A stretch of 64,000 bases of DNA from Acidobacteriota bacterium (GCA_039028635.1 JBCCHV010000004.1:25385-89384), one strand, 5' to 3'; numbered from the stretch's first letter, positions 27,331 to 36,630 are shown. The notes: generated from the letters alone by a model not told the origin. A program made the numbers and translations.

Positions 27331-28724
27331 TCTTTCAGCGCTTCGGCCTGCGCCGGCTGCACTTCGTCGGCATCGGCGGCACCGGCATGAGCGGCATCGC
27401 CGAGGTTCTCCTCGACAACGGCTTCGAGGTCAGCGGCAGCGATCTGGTGGCGTCCGAGGTGACGGCCCGGCTGGAGCGCCTCGGAGCCCGGATCTGCCAG
27501 GGCCACGCGGCCGAGAACCTCAACGGTGGTGTCGATCTGCTGGTCATCTCCTCGGCCGTTTCCGAGGACAACCCGGAAGTGCGCGCTGCCCGCGGTCGCG
27601 GCATCACGGTGGTGCGGCGGGCCGAGATGCTCGCCGAGCTGATGCGCCTCAAGTACGGCGTCGCCGTCGCCGGCACCCACGGCAAGACCACCACCACCTC
27701 GCTGGTCGGCACCGTGCTCACCGAAGCCGGCCTCGATCCGACGGTGATCGTCGGCGGTCGGGTGCGCGCCCTCGGCACCGGCGCACGTCTCGGCCAGAGC
27801 GACTATCTGGTGGCCGAGGCGGACGAGTTCGATCGCAGCTTCCTGCGCCTCCATCCGGTGATCGCGGTGGTGACCTCGATCGATCGCGAGCACCTCGACA
27901 CCTACCCCGATCTCGATGCCATTCGCGACGCCTTCGAGGAGTTCGCCAACCGCGTGCCTTTCTTCGGCCGCGTCATCCTGTGCCTCGATGATCCCAACAT
28001 TCAGTCGCTCTTGCCGGCCCTGCGCGAGCGCCGCGTCGTCACCTACGGCCTGTCGCCGCAGGCCGAGCTCGCCGCCTTCGATCTCGAGGCCATCGGTCAT
28101 GGCATGCGCTTCAAGGTGCGCAGCTCGCAGCACGGCTTGCTGGGGCGGGTCGACCTGCCCATGCCCGGCGAGCACAACGTGCGCAACGCCCTGGCGGCGG
28201 TCGGCGTCGGCCTCGCCATGGAGCTCGATTTCGTTCGCATCAGCGAGGCCCTGTCGACCTTCGGAGGGGTCCACCGTCGCTTCGAGCGTCTCGGCCGCTG
28301 GCGCGGCGCCGACGTCGTCGACGACTACGCCCACCATCCCACGGAGGTGGTGGCGACCCTGCGAGCGGCGCGCCAGAGCTATCCCAAGGCGCGCGTCCAC
28401 GCGGTCTTCCAGCCCCATCTCTACTCGCGCACCCGCGACCAGGGAGAAGCCTTCGGACGCGCCTTGCTGGAAGCCGACCGGGCTCTGGTGACGGACATCT
28501 ACGGCTCGCGCGAAGACCCCCTCGAGGGGGTCTCGGCGCAGCTCATCCTGGACGCCGCCAAGGCCAGCGGTCACCGCCAGGTGGTGCACTGCCCGCGCTG
28601 GCAGGACGCCCCGGCTTTGCTCGCCGACGACATCGCCGCGGGCGATCTGGTCATCACCCTCGGCGCCGGCGATATCTACAAGCTCGGCATCGCCCTGGTC
28701 GAAGAGGAAGGAGGCTCGTCGTGA
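27327..28724 (+). CDS. murC: UDP-MurNAc:L-alanine ligase MurC
   Basis: 465 residues from ATG 27327. Opening LHFVGIGGTGMSGIAEVL is typical of MurC, with SGSDL, the ATP loop GTHGKTTTTSLVG, EADEFDRSFLRLHP and YAHHPTEVVATLRAAR. It adds L-alanine to UDP-MurNAc. In many bacteria murB and ddl follow here; in this cluster the next gene, overlapping as GTGA, is ftsQ. Confidence 0.97.
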   Translation: MIFQRFGLRRLHFVGIGGTGMSGIAEVLLDNGFEVSGSDLVASEVTARLERLGARICQGHAAENLNGGVDLLVISSAVSEDNPEVRAARGRGITVVRRAEMLAELMRLKYGVAVAGTHGKTTTTSLVGTVLTEAGLDPTVIVGGRVRALGTGARLGQSDYLVAEADEFDRSFLRLHPVIAVVTSIDREHLDTYPDLDAIRDAFEEFANRVPFFGRVILCLDDPNIQSLLPALRERRVVTYGLSPQAELAAFDLEAIGHGMRFKVRSSQHGLLGRVDLPMPGEHNVRNALAAVGVGLAMELDFVRISEALSTFGGVHRRFERLGRWRGADVVDDYAHHPTEVVATLRAARQSYPKARVHAVFQPHLYSRTRDQGEAFGRALLEADRALVTDIYGSREDPLEGVSAQLILDAAKASGHRQVVHCPRWQDAPALLADDIAAGDLVITLGAGDIYKLGIALVEEEGGSS

Positions 28725-29542
28725 GCGACGATCCGCGGCAGCGGCCGAGTACCGTCCTCGGGCCGGTGCGCCCGACCGGTGGTCAGGTGCTGCCCTTCCG
28801 CCGCCGGGCGGTCAAGCCGAAGCGCAAGAAGCGCAGCCTGGCGCTCTCCCTGTGGCGGCCCTTCTCCCTCGCCGTGCTGCTCGTCGGGCTGCCCGTGGCG
28901 ACCGGGTCTTGGGCCTTGAGCTCGCCGCACTTCGCACTGCGCGAAACGGTGGTCGAGGGCACCGCCCAGGTCACCGACGGCTGGATCGAGCAGTCCCTCG
29001 AGCCCTTGGTGGGTCGCAATCTGCTGACCCTCTCGCTGGCCGAGGTCGATACCGCTTTGTCGCGTCATCCCTGGATTGCCGGCCTCGAGGTGTCGAAGGA
29101 GCTGCCCCACCGGCTGGTCGTGGCGGTGGTCGAACGGCAGCCGGTGGCGGTGATCGAACGGGAGGGCGAGGACTGGCTGGCGGATGCCTCCGGCGAGCCG
29201 ATCGAGGCCCTCGCCGGCCGCGCCGCCGCCCGCCTGCCGCGGGTTTCCGGCGGCGGAGACGCGGTGCCCCGGGCCCTCGAGGTGCTCGCCGAGCTCGAGG
29301 CCAGTGAGCCGCGCTGGGCCGAGGGAGTGACGGCGGTCGAGGTTTTGTCTGACGGTGGGGCTCGGCTGCACACCGAGTCGCTGCCCTTCCCGCTGCTGGT
29401 GCGGGCCGGGCAGATCGCGCCGAAGGCGGGACGCCTGGCGTCCTTGGTTGGGGAAATCGAACTGCGATATCCGGGTCTGGTGGCTCTGGATTTGCGATAC
29501 GCGGAGCGCATCGTGCTCCGGCCGGCGGGGAACGAAGCATGA
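28721..29542 (+). CDS. ftsQ: Cell division protein FtsQ (POTRA domain)
   Basis: 273 residues: a basic cytoplasmic tail of ~45 residues, one membrane helix (PFSLAVLLVGLPVATGSWAL), a POTRA domain (FALRETVVEGTAQVTDGWIEQSLEPLVGRNLLTLSL, DTALSRHPWIAGLEVSKELPHRLVVAVVERQPVAVI) and an FtsQ C-terminal domain ending YPGLVALDLRYAERIVLRP. It recruits FtsL/FtsB to the divisome. GTG at 28721 overlaps the murC stop; 25 bp separate it from ftsA. Confidence 0.93.
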   Translation: MSDDPRQRPSTVLGPVRPTGGQVLPFRRRAVKPKRKKRSLALSLWRPFSLAVLLVGLPVATGSWALSSPHFALRETVVEGTAQVTDGWIEQSLEPLVGRNLLTLSLAEVDTALSRHPWIAGLEVSKELPHRLVVAVVERQPVAVIEREGEDWLADASGEPIEALAGRAAARLPRVSGGGDAVPRALEVLAELEASEPRWAEGVTAVEVLSDGGARLHTESLPFPLLVRAGQIAPKAGRLASLVGEIELRYPGLVALDLRYAERIVLRPAGNEA

Positions 29543-29567
29543 TTGGAACACGAGACGGGGTGGGCTC

Positions 29568-30803
29568 ATGAGCAAGCCTGAGGACTATTACGTAGGCATC
29601 GACATCGGCTCTTCGAAGGTCGGTGTGCTGATCGGTCAGATGGACGATCAGGGCGCCCTCGAGGTGGTCGGCCGTGGCGAGGCGCCCAATCGCGGCACCC
29701 GCAAGGGCAACATCGTCAATGTCGAGGCGACCGTCGATGCCCTCAAAGCAGCCAGCGAAGAGGCCGAGGTGATGGCCGGGGTGGAGATTTCGCGCGCCTA
29801 TGTCGGGGTTGCCGGGGCCGACATCCGCAGCGTCAACGCTCGCGGCATGGTGTCGGTGGCGCGGCGCGACCGCGAGATCACCCGCCAGGACATCCAGCGG
29901 GTGCTCGATGCCGCCCAGGCGGCGGCCCTGCCTTCCGATCGCGAGATCCTGCACGCCATCCCGCAGGAGTTCCTGGTCGACGAGCAGGGCGGCATCGGCG
30001 ATCCGCTGGGCATGCTCGGCAGCCGCCTCGAGGTGACGGTCCACCTGGTGACCGGCAACGTCACCCGCTCGAAGACGCTGCTGACCTGCGTCAACCGGGC
30101 CGGCATCGAGGTCATCGAGATGGTCTTCGAGCCGCTGGCTTCGGCGTCGGCGGTGCTGACGCCGGACGAACGCGAGCTCGGCGTGTTGCTGCTCGATATC
30201 GGCAGCGGCACCAGCGAGTACGCCCTCTTCCTCGATGCCGAGCCCTACCACAGTGCCGTCCTGCCGATCGGCGCCGGCCACTTCACCAATGACCTGGCGA
30301 TGGTGCTGCGCACCCCCTTCGCCGAAGCCGAGCGCATCAAGGTGAAAAGCGGCTGTTGCCTCGCCACCATGGTCACCGATCAAGAGGGCGTGGCGGTGCC
30401 GAGCGTCGCCGGCGGTGCCGAACGGGTGGTGCCGAAGCGCGAGCTCTGCGGCATCCTGCAGCCGCGGGCCGAGGAGCTCTTCTGCCTGGTGCGGGACGAT
30501 CTCGGCAAGCACGGCTTCGATGAGCGCCTGCGCGGCGGCGTGGTGCTCACCGGCGGCGGTGCCCAGCTCGACGGGTTGGCCGAGATGGCCTCCCAGATCT
30601 TCGATACCGGCGTGCGCTACGGCCTGCCGCGGGGGCTCGGAGGTCTGGTCGACGTGATCAATTCACCGGCCTGGTGTGCCGCCTCCGGACTGTTGCTCTA
30701 CGGTCGCGACGCCGAGCGCCGGCGCGAGCCGAAGCGCCGACCGACCTTCAGCGTCAAGGGCATGATGGGCAGCCTGCGGGGCATGTTCGAGGACTTGCTG
30801 TGA
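29568..30803 (+). CDS. ftsA: Cell division protein FtsA
   Basis: 411 residues from ATG 29568. Actin-fold nucleotide motifs are visible: YYVGIDIGSSKVGVLIG (phosphate 1), LLLDIGSGTSEYAL (phosphate 2) and GVVLTGGGAQLDGLAEMA (adenosine). The 1C subdomain occupies about residues 85-165. The C terminus MMGSLRGMFEDLL looks like the amphipathic membrane-targeting helix. FtsA tethers FtsZ filaments to the membrane. A 124-bp gap precedes ftsZ. Confidence 0.95.
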   Translation: MSKPEDYYVGIDIGSSKVGVLIGQMDDQGALEVVGRGEAPNRGTRKGNIVNVEATVDALKAASEEAEVMAGVEISRAYVGVAGADIRSVNARGMVSVARRDREITRQDIQRVLDAAQAAALPSDREILHAIPQEFLVDEQGGIGDPLGMLGSRLEVTVHLVTGNVTRSKTLLTCVNRAGIEVIEMVFEPLASASAVLTPDERELGVLLLDIGSGTSEYALFLDAEPYHSAVLPIGAGHFTNDLAMVLRTPFAEAERIKVKSGCCLATMVTDQEGVAVPSVAGGAERVVPKRELCGILQPRAEELFCLVRDDLGKHGFDERLRGGVVLTGGGAQLDGLAEMASQIFDTGVRYGLPRGLGGLVDVINSPAWCAASGLLLYGRDAERRREPKRRPTFSVKGMMGSLRGMFEDLL

Positions 30804-30927
30804 GCCCGGCCCACGATCTCGCTCGGCGCACCGCGCCGCAGCTTCGTTTCTTCCAGCATTCGCCGTGCCCTCGGCGCGGCCCATGGCTTTCGACTTCGCA
30901 ATTATCGACCCGAGAGGGGGTTAACCC

Positions 30928-32259
30928 ATGATCCTTTTCGAAGACGAGGACGCGCTGCAGGATCTCGACCTGGCGATCAGCCTGGACGAGGACACCGGCG
31001 AGACCTTTCCGGCCAAGATCCGCGTGATCGGTGTCGGCGGTGGCGGCGGCAACGCCGTCAACCGCATGATCGACGCCGAGCTGCGCGGCATCGAGTTCAT
31101 TGCCGCCAATACGGACCTGCAGTCGCTGCAGAAGTGCCGCGCCCCCACCAAGCTGCAGATCGGGCGTCAGCTCACCCGCGGCCTCGGCGCCGGGGCCGAC
31201 CCGGAGATCGGCCGCAAGGCGGCCCTCGAGGACACCGAGAAGATTCTCGAGTTCCTCGACGGGGCCGACATGATCTTCCTCACCGCCGGTCTCGGCGGCG
31301 GCACCGGCGGTGGCGCCGCGCCGATCATCGCCTCCCTGGCGGCTGAGATCGGCGCCCTGACGGTGGCGGTGGTCACCAAGCCTTTCGGTTTCGAGGGCAA
31401 GCGCCGCATGCGCTACGCCGAGCAGGCGGTCGAAGAGCTGCGCTCCGCCGTCGACACCCTGATCACCATCCCCAACGAGCGCCTGCTGTCCTTCGTCGAG
31501 CGCGGCACGCCCCTGTCGGAGGCCTTCCGCATCGCCGATGACGTGCTGCGCCAGGCGGTGCAGGGCATCAGTGATCTGATCACCGTGCCGGGCGAGATCA
31601 ACGTCGACTTCGCCGACGTCCGCACCATCATGACCGGAATGGGCATGGCGCTGATGGGCACCGGTATCGCCAAGGGCGAGAACCGCGCCATCGAGTCGGC
31701 GCAGCGGGCGATCTCGTCGCCGCTCCTCGAGGAGACCTCGATTCAGGGCGCGCGCGGCGTCTTGCTCAACATCTCCGGCGGTCACGACCTCACCCTGCAC
31801 GAGGTCGCCGAGGCGGCGCGCATCATCCAGGAGTCCGTCGACACGGAGGCCAACATCATCTCCGGCATGGTGATCGACGAGACCCTCGACGAGGCCATGA
31901 AGGTGACCGTGATCGCCACCGGCTTCGACCATGACGGCGAGGAGCGGGCCGCCAAGGCGCGGCCGAGCCTGCGCCAGGAACCAGTGTTCACCGAGGCGGA
32001 GCCGATCCCGCAGCCCCAGCCCCGGACTCCGGCGGCTGCCCAGCGGCCGGTGCAGACGGCGCGCGCGCCGGAGCCGGCGCCGGCTCCGGCAGCCGAGCCG
32101 GAGCTCGAAGAGGTGGTCGCGGCGGAGGCTCCGGAGGTGCCCTTCTACCGCAAGGCCATCGCCCACAACCGCGGCGACGACAGCGGTGGCTATGGACCCA
32201 ACTGGTCGAGTGTCGACGACTACGACATTCCGACCGTACTGCGCAAGCAGATGGACTGA
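30928..32259 (+). CDS. ftsZ: Cell division GTPase FtsZ
   Basis: 443 residues. The GTP-binding start is [18 protein letters not shown]; the tubulin signature reads [10 protein letters not shown], with Gly where most FtsZ have Thr (GGGTGTG). The T7 region ([14 protein letters not shown]) is intact. A Pro/Ala/Glu-rich linker of ~75 residues leads to a C-terminal peptide [11 protein letters not shown] that fits the site bound by FtsA. FtsZ forms the Z ring. The 124-bp upstream gap has a short AT-rich patch (GCAATTATCGA) and may hold a promoter, but no hexamer pair is convincing. Confidence 0.97.
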   Translation: MILFEDEDALQDLDLAISLDEDTGETFPAKIRVIGVGGGGGNAVNRMIDAELRGIEFIAANTDLQSLQKCRAPTKLQIGRQLTRGLGAGADPEIGRKAALEDTEKILEFLDGADMIFLTAGLGGGTGGGAAPIIASLAAEIGALTVAVVTKPFGFEGKRRMRYAEQAVEELRSAVDTLITIPNERLLSFVERGTPLSEAFRIADDVLRQAVQGISDLITVPGEINVDFADVRTIMTGMGMALMGTGIAKGENRAIESAQRAISSPLLEETSIQGARGVLLNISGGHDLTLHEVAEAARIIQESVDTEANIISGMVIDETLDEAMKVTVIATGFDHDGEERAAKARPSLRQEPVFTEAEPIPQPQPRTPAAAQRPVQTARAPEPAPAPAAEPELEEVVAAEAPEVPFYRKAIAHNRGDDSGGYGPNWSSVDDYDIPTVLRKQMD

Positions 32260-32363
32260 GCCGCCGCCCGGCAGGAGGTGAGCAGGGGGTCTGCCGGCTC
32301 CCTGCCGGTCGTCCTCCCGCCGAGCGGGCCGATCAAGCCCTCGTGCCTCGCGGGAGCGCCGTC

Positions 32364-32936
32364 ATGGACGACAATCAGCGCCGAGAACGCCGCTACTGGA
32401 TGGTGGCGTTCGCCGTCTTGGGATCGGTCTACGTCAGCGCCGGCTTCGTCCGGCCGGTCGCCAACTTTCTGCGTGACCAAGGGCTGCTGCGGGTCACCGT
32501 CGGGGGTCTGTTCGCCGCCACCGGCCTCGCCCTGGTGCTGTGGCTGTGGCGTCGTGGAGTACGACCGCGCCGCCACGAGGTCATCGTCTATGCCCTGCTG
32601 GCGCTGGTCTACGGCTTCATCGTCTGGCGTATGCACCTCCCGGAAGAGGCCCTCCACTACCTCGAGTACGGCCTCTTCGGAGCCCTCGCCTTCGAGGCCC
32701 TCGGTTGGCGCTTCCGCCGCACCCGGCCGGCCACGCCGCGCCGCAATCGCCTCTGGCTGGCCTTTGCTGGTGCCGTCGGCTTGACCCTGATCGGCGGTTG
32801 GGGCGAAGAAATCCTGCAGCACTTTCTCCCGGAGCGCTACTACGACCTGCGGGACGTGGTGATCAACGCCACCGCCGGCTTCCTCGGGGCCGCGGCGGGC
32901 TTGGCGCGGGAGCTGCTGGCGGAGCGGAGCTCCTGA
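32364..32936 (+). CDS. VanZ-like family membrane protein
   Basis: 190 residues from ATG 32364 with about five membrane helices. The VanZ-type core is present: HYLEYGLFGALAFEALG and GWGEEILQHFLPERYYDLRDVVINATAGFLGAAAG, matching the family pattern of an acidic/His pair, P-x-R, then D and N-x-x-G. VanZ itself gives low-level teicoplanin resistance; most chromosomal relatives have unknown envelope roles. It follows ftsZ by 104 bp, and its stop overlaps the possible start of the next gene. Confidence 0.82.
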   Translation: MDDNQRRERRYWMVAFAVLGSVYVSAGFVRPVANFLRDQGLLRVTVGGLFAATGLALVLWLWRRGVRPRRHEVIVYALLALVYGFIVWRMHLPEEALHYLEYGLFGALAFEALGWRFRRTRPATPRRNRLWLAFAGAVGLTLIGGWGEEILQHFLPERYYDLRDVVINATAGFLGAAAGLARELLAERSS

Positions 32937-33439
32937 AGCGGGCGGAGGGAACCTCCTCGGCGACAGGGCGGCGAAAGAGTCGCGGCTTTCTGCGTTGGGC
33001 GACTCGGCTGGTGATCGCCGGCTTCGCCCTCGCGGCTGCAGGACTGTTCTACACCAGCTCGTTGGCGGGAGTCGACGACGCCACCGTCGGTGTCTATCGC
33101 GCTCTGAAGGCGGAGCTCGAGGAGCGCGGGCATCAGCCGCGGCTGTGGGTGCTGAGCGGTCGGCGGTTCGCCCTCGACAACGCGCTCCTCACCCAATGGA
33201 GCGGCGCCAGTCGTAACAGCCTTCATCTGCGCGGCGATGCCATCGACCTACTGGTGCTCGATGTCGACGGCGATGGTCGCAGCGACGGCCGGGACGTCGA
33301 CATCGTCTACCGAATTCTCGATCGCTCGTTGATCCGCGATGCCGGTGGCGTCGGCACCTACAAGGGCGAGGCCGATTTCTTCAGCCGCCAGATGGTGCAT
33401 TTCGATCTGCGCGGACACCGGGCTCGCTGGCACCGTTAG
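32933..33439 (+). CDS. Putative M15-type (YcbK/DUF882-like) peptidase
   Basis: About 168 residues if started at the CTG overlapping the vanZ-like stop; no ATG is available, and GTG at 33011 (143 residues) is the other choice. A hydrophobic N-terminal anchor (LVIAGFALAAAGLFYTSSLAG) precedes a small domain with SLHLRGDAIDLLVLDVDGDG and MVHFDLRG, which match the zinc ligands of M15-like peptidases (SxHxxGxAxD and HxD). It would trim peptidoglycan peptides. The next gene is an L,D-transpeptidase, which supports a wall role. Start codon is the main uncertainty. Confidence 0.6.
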   Translation: MKRAEGTSSATGRRKSRGFLRWATRLVIAGFALAAAGLFYTSSLAGVDDATVGVYRALKAELEERGHQPRLWVLSGRRFALDNALLTQWSGASRNSLHLRGDAIDLLVLDVDGDGRSDGRDVDIVYRILDRSLIRDAGGVGTYKGEADFFSRQMVHFDLRGHRARWHR

Positions 33440-33477
33440 GCCGCCGTGGGAACTCGATCGCGGGTTCGGCGGTCGAA

Positions 33478-34029
33478 GTGGGTATGGATCGCATGCGTTG
33501 CGTGGTACTTCTGCTGGCAGTCTGCTCGCTCTGGTTCTGCATTCCTTGCGGGCTGGCCGCGCCGAGCGATGAGCTGCGTCTCGAGATTCATAAGACTGAC
33601 CGCAACTTGCGCCTGTGGCGCGGTGAGAAGCTGGTGGCGCGGGTGCCGATCGGCCTCGGCTTCGAGCCGCGAGCCGACAAGCTGCGCGAGGGGGACGGTG
33701 CCACTCCGGAAGGCCGTTTCGAGGTCTGCATCAAGAATCCCCAGAGCCAGTACTACCTCTCCCTCGGTCTGACCTATCCCAACGCCGAAGATGCCGCGCG
33801 CGGCCTGCGCACCGGGCTGATCGACGAGGCAGACCATCGACGCATCCTGGCAGCCCTCGAGCGCGGCCACTGTCCGCCTTGGGACACCGCCCTCGGCGGC
33901 GAGATCTTCATTCACGGTCGCGGTGCCGGGAGCGACTGGACCCTCGGCTGCGTCGCTCTCGACGACGCCGACATGAAACGCCTCTTCGACCTCGTCCCGG
34001 TGGGCACGGCGGTCGAGATCAAGCCTTAG
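33478..34029 (+). CDS. L,D-transpeptidase (YkuD domain)
   Basis: 183 residues from GTG 33478; ATG at 33484 is equally possible. A signal peptide (VVLLLAVCSLWFCIPCGLAA) precedes a YkuD catalytic domain with IFIHGRGAGSDWTLGCVAL, the family HxG...TxGC(V/I)AL motif containing the active histidine and cysteine, and GDGATPEGRF earlier in the domain. It forms 3-3 cross-links in peptidoglycan or attaches lipoproteins. Its TAG stop is the first triplet of repeat element A copy 2. Confidence 0.9.
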   Translation: MGMDRMRCVVLLLAVCSLWFCIPCGLAAPSDELRLEIHKTDRNLRLWRGEKLVARVPIGLGFEPRADKLREGDGATPEGRFEVCIKNPQSQYYLSLGLTYPNAEDAARGLRTGLIDEADHRRILAALERGHCPPWDTALGGEIFIHGRGAGSDWTLGCVALDDADMKRLFDLVPVGTAVEIKP

Positions 34030-34208
34030 CCCGCCCTTCTCACGAGCTTCCGCTGCGCGTCCGTAGGTCCCCGAATCTGCTGCGTTATCCGTCGCCTGCT
34101 CTCCTCGCAGTACGTCGAGTACGGCTGCGTCGTGGCAGCGACGGATGCCTTGCATCTTCATGAACCTACGGCCTCTCGCGAGGAAAACTCGTGAGAAGGC
34201 CGGGCTAG
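34027..34208. repeat. Dispersed element A, copy 2 (182 bp)
   Basis: This is the reverse-orientation partner of 7373-7555 with only scattered differences. It begins with the TAG stop of the L,D-transpeptidase gene and ends in the inverted terminal sequence near 34208, 28 bp before the subtilase stop, so again it lies between convergent genes. The internal inverted repeat around ATCCGTCGC is conserved. A short open frame (GIRRCHDxAVL...) is kept in both copies but has no ribosome site and is not called a gene. Confidence 0.85.
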
Positions 34209-34236
34209 CCTTGCTCTCTGATCTCTCTGAGGGCCC

Positions 34237-36564
34237 CTACGGCACCGCCTGGCTCCAGCGGCTGACGTTCCCGGACTCGAAGCCGTCCGTGAAGATCGTG
34301 CGGTCGACGCCGGTGGGGAAGATCGCGACCGGCAGCCGGGCCGTCGGGATGGTGGCGTCGTTCGGGGTGAGCAGGATTTCGCCGAAGATCCAGCGAAAGT
34401 CGACCGGCGCGCCGGGCAGCACCTGGGTGGTGACGGTGAGCGCCTGCAGGTCGGTGGGGTCGTCCATCTCGAAGCTCGGCGGCGAGACCTCGATGCGCAG
34501 CGCTGCGGAGCTCGCGCCAATGGCGGTTCCGGTGGCGATCCACGTGACGGCGGCGCTGCGCGTGCTGCGCACGCTGCGCTGCCAGCTACAGCGGCCGTCG
34601 CAGTCGCTGTTCTCCAGGCTCGGCAAGTTGAGGCTCCGTGGGTCGCCGCCCTGATCCGGGTTGGCGGCGAGGTATTTGGCGGCGGTCTCGTCGAGCACCA
34701 GGCCGGCCAGCGCGGCGCGGGACAGGTCGAGGCGACCGGCGCCGGCGTCGTGGGCGTCGGCATCGCCGGGACCGTCGGCGAGGCTGGGATTGGCGGTGGT
34801 CATCAGGGCGGAGCGGATCTCGTCCGGCGTCCAGGTGGGATGGAGGCCGCGCAACAGGGCGGCGGCGCCGGCGACGTGGGGACTCGCCATCGAGGTGCCG
34901 CTCATGGTGCCGAACTCTGGAGCGGTGAGCGGTGAAGTGGTGTGGCGGGGGGCGAAAATCTCGACGCCGGGCGCGGCGAGGTCTGGCTTGAGGCCATCGA
35001 AGGCCGGGTTGGGGCCGGCCGAGCTGGAGGACGCCATGCGGTCGGCGGCGGCACCGTCGAGGCGCGGCGCCGCGGCGGTCAGGGTGGCGCGGTGGCCCAT
35101 GCCGCCGATGAGCCAGGTGTTGAGGGTGTTGCGGTCGGCCCAGATGACGTGGGTGGCCGGCAGGACGTGCGCTTCCGGTACCGGCCGGGCGTCGGTGAAG
35201 CCAGAGTTGCCGAAAACGCAGGCGCCGGCGCCGCCGGCGAGGGCGTGGGCACAGGCCAGGGTGCGGTCCACCTGGCCGCGCTCGCAGAGCACGATCTCGC
35301 CGCTCCAGGTGGCGGCCGGGAAGGGCGCCTCGCAAAAGCGCGGCTGAGGCTCACCGTTGGAGCTGTCGGCGGCGCGCACCATCGGGGCCGGGCCGTAGCC
35401 GGCGGTGCGGCTGGCGCCGGTGATCGGTTCGTCCGGCGGCGACAGCCCGCCGAGAAAGCCTTCGAGCCGGTTCTCGACGGCGACGCGGTCGTGGGTGGTG
35501 GAGGCGACGGTGGTCATCCACGGTCCCAGGTGCTGCACCGTGCCGGGAGTGCCGGTGTTGCCGCCGGCGGCGACCACCACCATGCCGGCGGCGACGGCGT
35601 TGAGGAAGAAGCGATCGGCGTCGATGCCCCAGGGAGAGGTGCCTCCGGTGACCGAGAAATTGAGCACATCGACGATGCCGTCCAAGATCGCCTGGTCGAT
35701 GGCGGCGAAGGTCGCCGAGGTCGGGCAGCTCAGGCTCGGGCCGGCGGGGCGACAGACGTCGTAGACCACCAGGTTGGCGCGCGGCGCGATACCCGCCGTC
35801 TTGCCGTTGCCGAGCTGATTTCCGACTGCCGTGCCGGCGACGTGGCTGCCGTGGCCGGCGTCGTCTTCAGGGCCGTCGCCGCCGCTGATCGGATCCTCGA
35901 AGTCCCAGGCGCCGATCAGTTTGGCGTTGCAGGCGAAGGCGGGGTCGAAGCGCGGATGGCCGGGATCGCAGAAGCCGAGGAAGGTACCGCTGCCGAGGGG
36001 GTTGCTGTGGACGTAGCCGTCCTCCGCCACGGCGGTGAAGGAGGGGTGGTCGAAGTTGATGCCGCTGTCGAGCACGCCCACCACCACTCCCTCACCGCGG
36101 AAGCCGGTGCCGGTCGTCACGGCAGTGCCGTCCCACACCGCGGGGGCGCCGAGGAAGGCCGGCGTTCGGTCCGTCGCCGCCGTGTGCTCGACATCCCGTG
36201 CGATGCGCCGGATCCGCGGCGAGCCGGCGATCTTGCGGGCTTCTTCCGGGCTCAGCCGCAAGGCCAGGCCGTTGCCCGCGGCGCGGTAGCGGAACAGCGG
36301 CTCCAGCGGGCGCCCGACGAGGGACTCGAGGTGACGTTGGTGATCCGCTTGCTGCCGGTCGAGGGCGGCCAGGCGCCCGCGGCTGAAGGTCGAGTGGGGA
36401 TCGAGGCGCCGATCCACGCGGGTCGCGGCATCTCCGGAGCTCGCTCGCAGCGCGGCCCACTGCTCGGCGAGAGGGGCTTCCGGAAAGAGGACGATGTAGA
36501 CCTCCGGTAGGGCATTCGCCGGCACCGCGAACAGGGCCAGCAGAAGGATCCATCGGTAGGTCAT
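34237..36564 (-). CDS. Secreted subtilisin-like protease (S8) with PA domain and DGFESG tail
   Basis: 775 residues. A signal peptide (WILLLALFAVPANA) and an I9-like propeptide (to about residue 130) precede the catalytic domain: Asp166 in GVLDSGINFDHP, His238 in GHGSHVAGT, and Ser in MSGTSMASPHVAG near residue 560. A protease-associated insert (about 375-480) contains paired cysteines. The last ~130 residues are beta-rich and end TIFTDGFESGNVSRWSQAVP, the same tail as the SGNH hydrolase at 14236. It is an exported endopeptidase. The promoter side faces a TetR gene 79 bp away with a perfect palindrome between them. Confidence 0.95.
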   Translation of the reverse strand: MTYRWILLLALFAVPANALPEVYIVLFPEAPLAEQWAALRASSGDAATRVDRRLDPHSTFSRGRLAALDRQQADHQRHLESLVGRPLEPLFRYRAAGNGLALRLSPEEARKIAGSPRIRRIARDVEHTAATDRTPAFLGAPAVWDGTAVTTGTGFRGEGVVVGVLDSGINFDHPSFTAVAEDGYVHSNPLGSGTFLGFCDPGHPRFDPAFACNAKLIGAWDFEDPISGGDGPEDDAGHGSHVAGTAVGNQLGNGKTAGIAPRANLVVYDVCRPAGPSLSCPTSATFAAIDQAILDGIVDVLNFSVTGGTSPWGIDADRFFLNAVAAGMVVVAAGGNTGTPGTVQHLGPWMTTVASTTHDRVAVENRLEGFLGGLSPPDEPITGASRTAGYGPAPMVRAADSSNGEPQPRFCEAPFPAATWSGEIVLCERGQVDRTLACAHALAGGAGACVFGNSGFTDARPVPEAHVLPATHVIWADRNTLNTWLIGGMGHRATLTAAAPRLDGAAADRMASSSSAGPNPAFDGLKPDLAAPGVEIFAPRHTTSPLTAPEFGTMSGTSMASPHVAGAAALLRGLHPTWTPDEIRSALMTTANPSLADGPGDADAHDAGAGRLDLSRAALAGLVLDETAAKYLAANPDQGGDPRSLNLPSLENSDCDGRCSWQRSVRSTRSAAVTWIATGTAIGASSAALRIEVSPPSFEMDDPTDLQALTVTTQVLPGAPVDFRWIFGEILLTPNDATIPTARLPVAIFPTGVDRTIFTDGFESGNVSRWSQAVP

Positions 36565-36614
36565 GGCAGAAGGAACTCTAGCAATCGTCCGAACTGTCCT
36601 GTTTCGATATTTTG

Positions 36615-36630
36615 CAGAATGATCATTCTG
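36615..36630. promoter_or_regulatory. Palindromic operator between the subtilase and TetR genes
   Basis: CAGAATGATCATTCTG is a perfect 16-bp palindrome 13 bp before the TetR start. A TATTCT (-10-like) follows at 36632 and TTTGCA (-35-like) at 36611 overlaps it, so a bound repressor would block transcription. It may control tetR itself, the divergent subtilase, or both. Confidence 0.7.

Noticed and set aside
34942..36510. Long plus-strand open frame opposite the subtilase gene
   Set aside because: Low-complexity Gly/Ala/Val/Arg translation typical of antisense frames in GC-rich genes; the subtilase frame has all active-site motifs.
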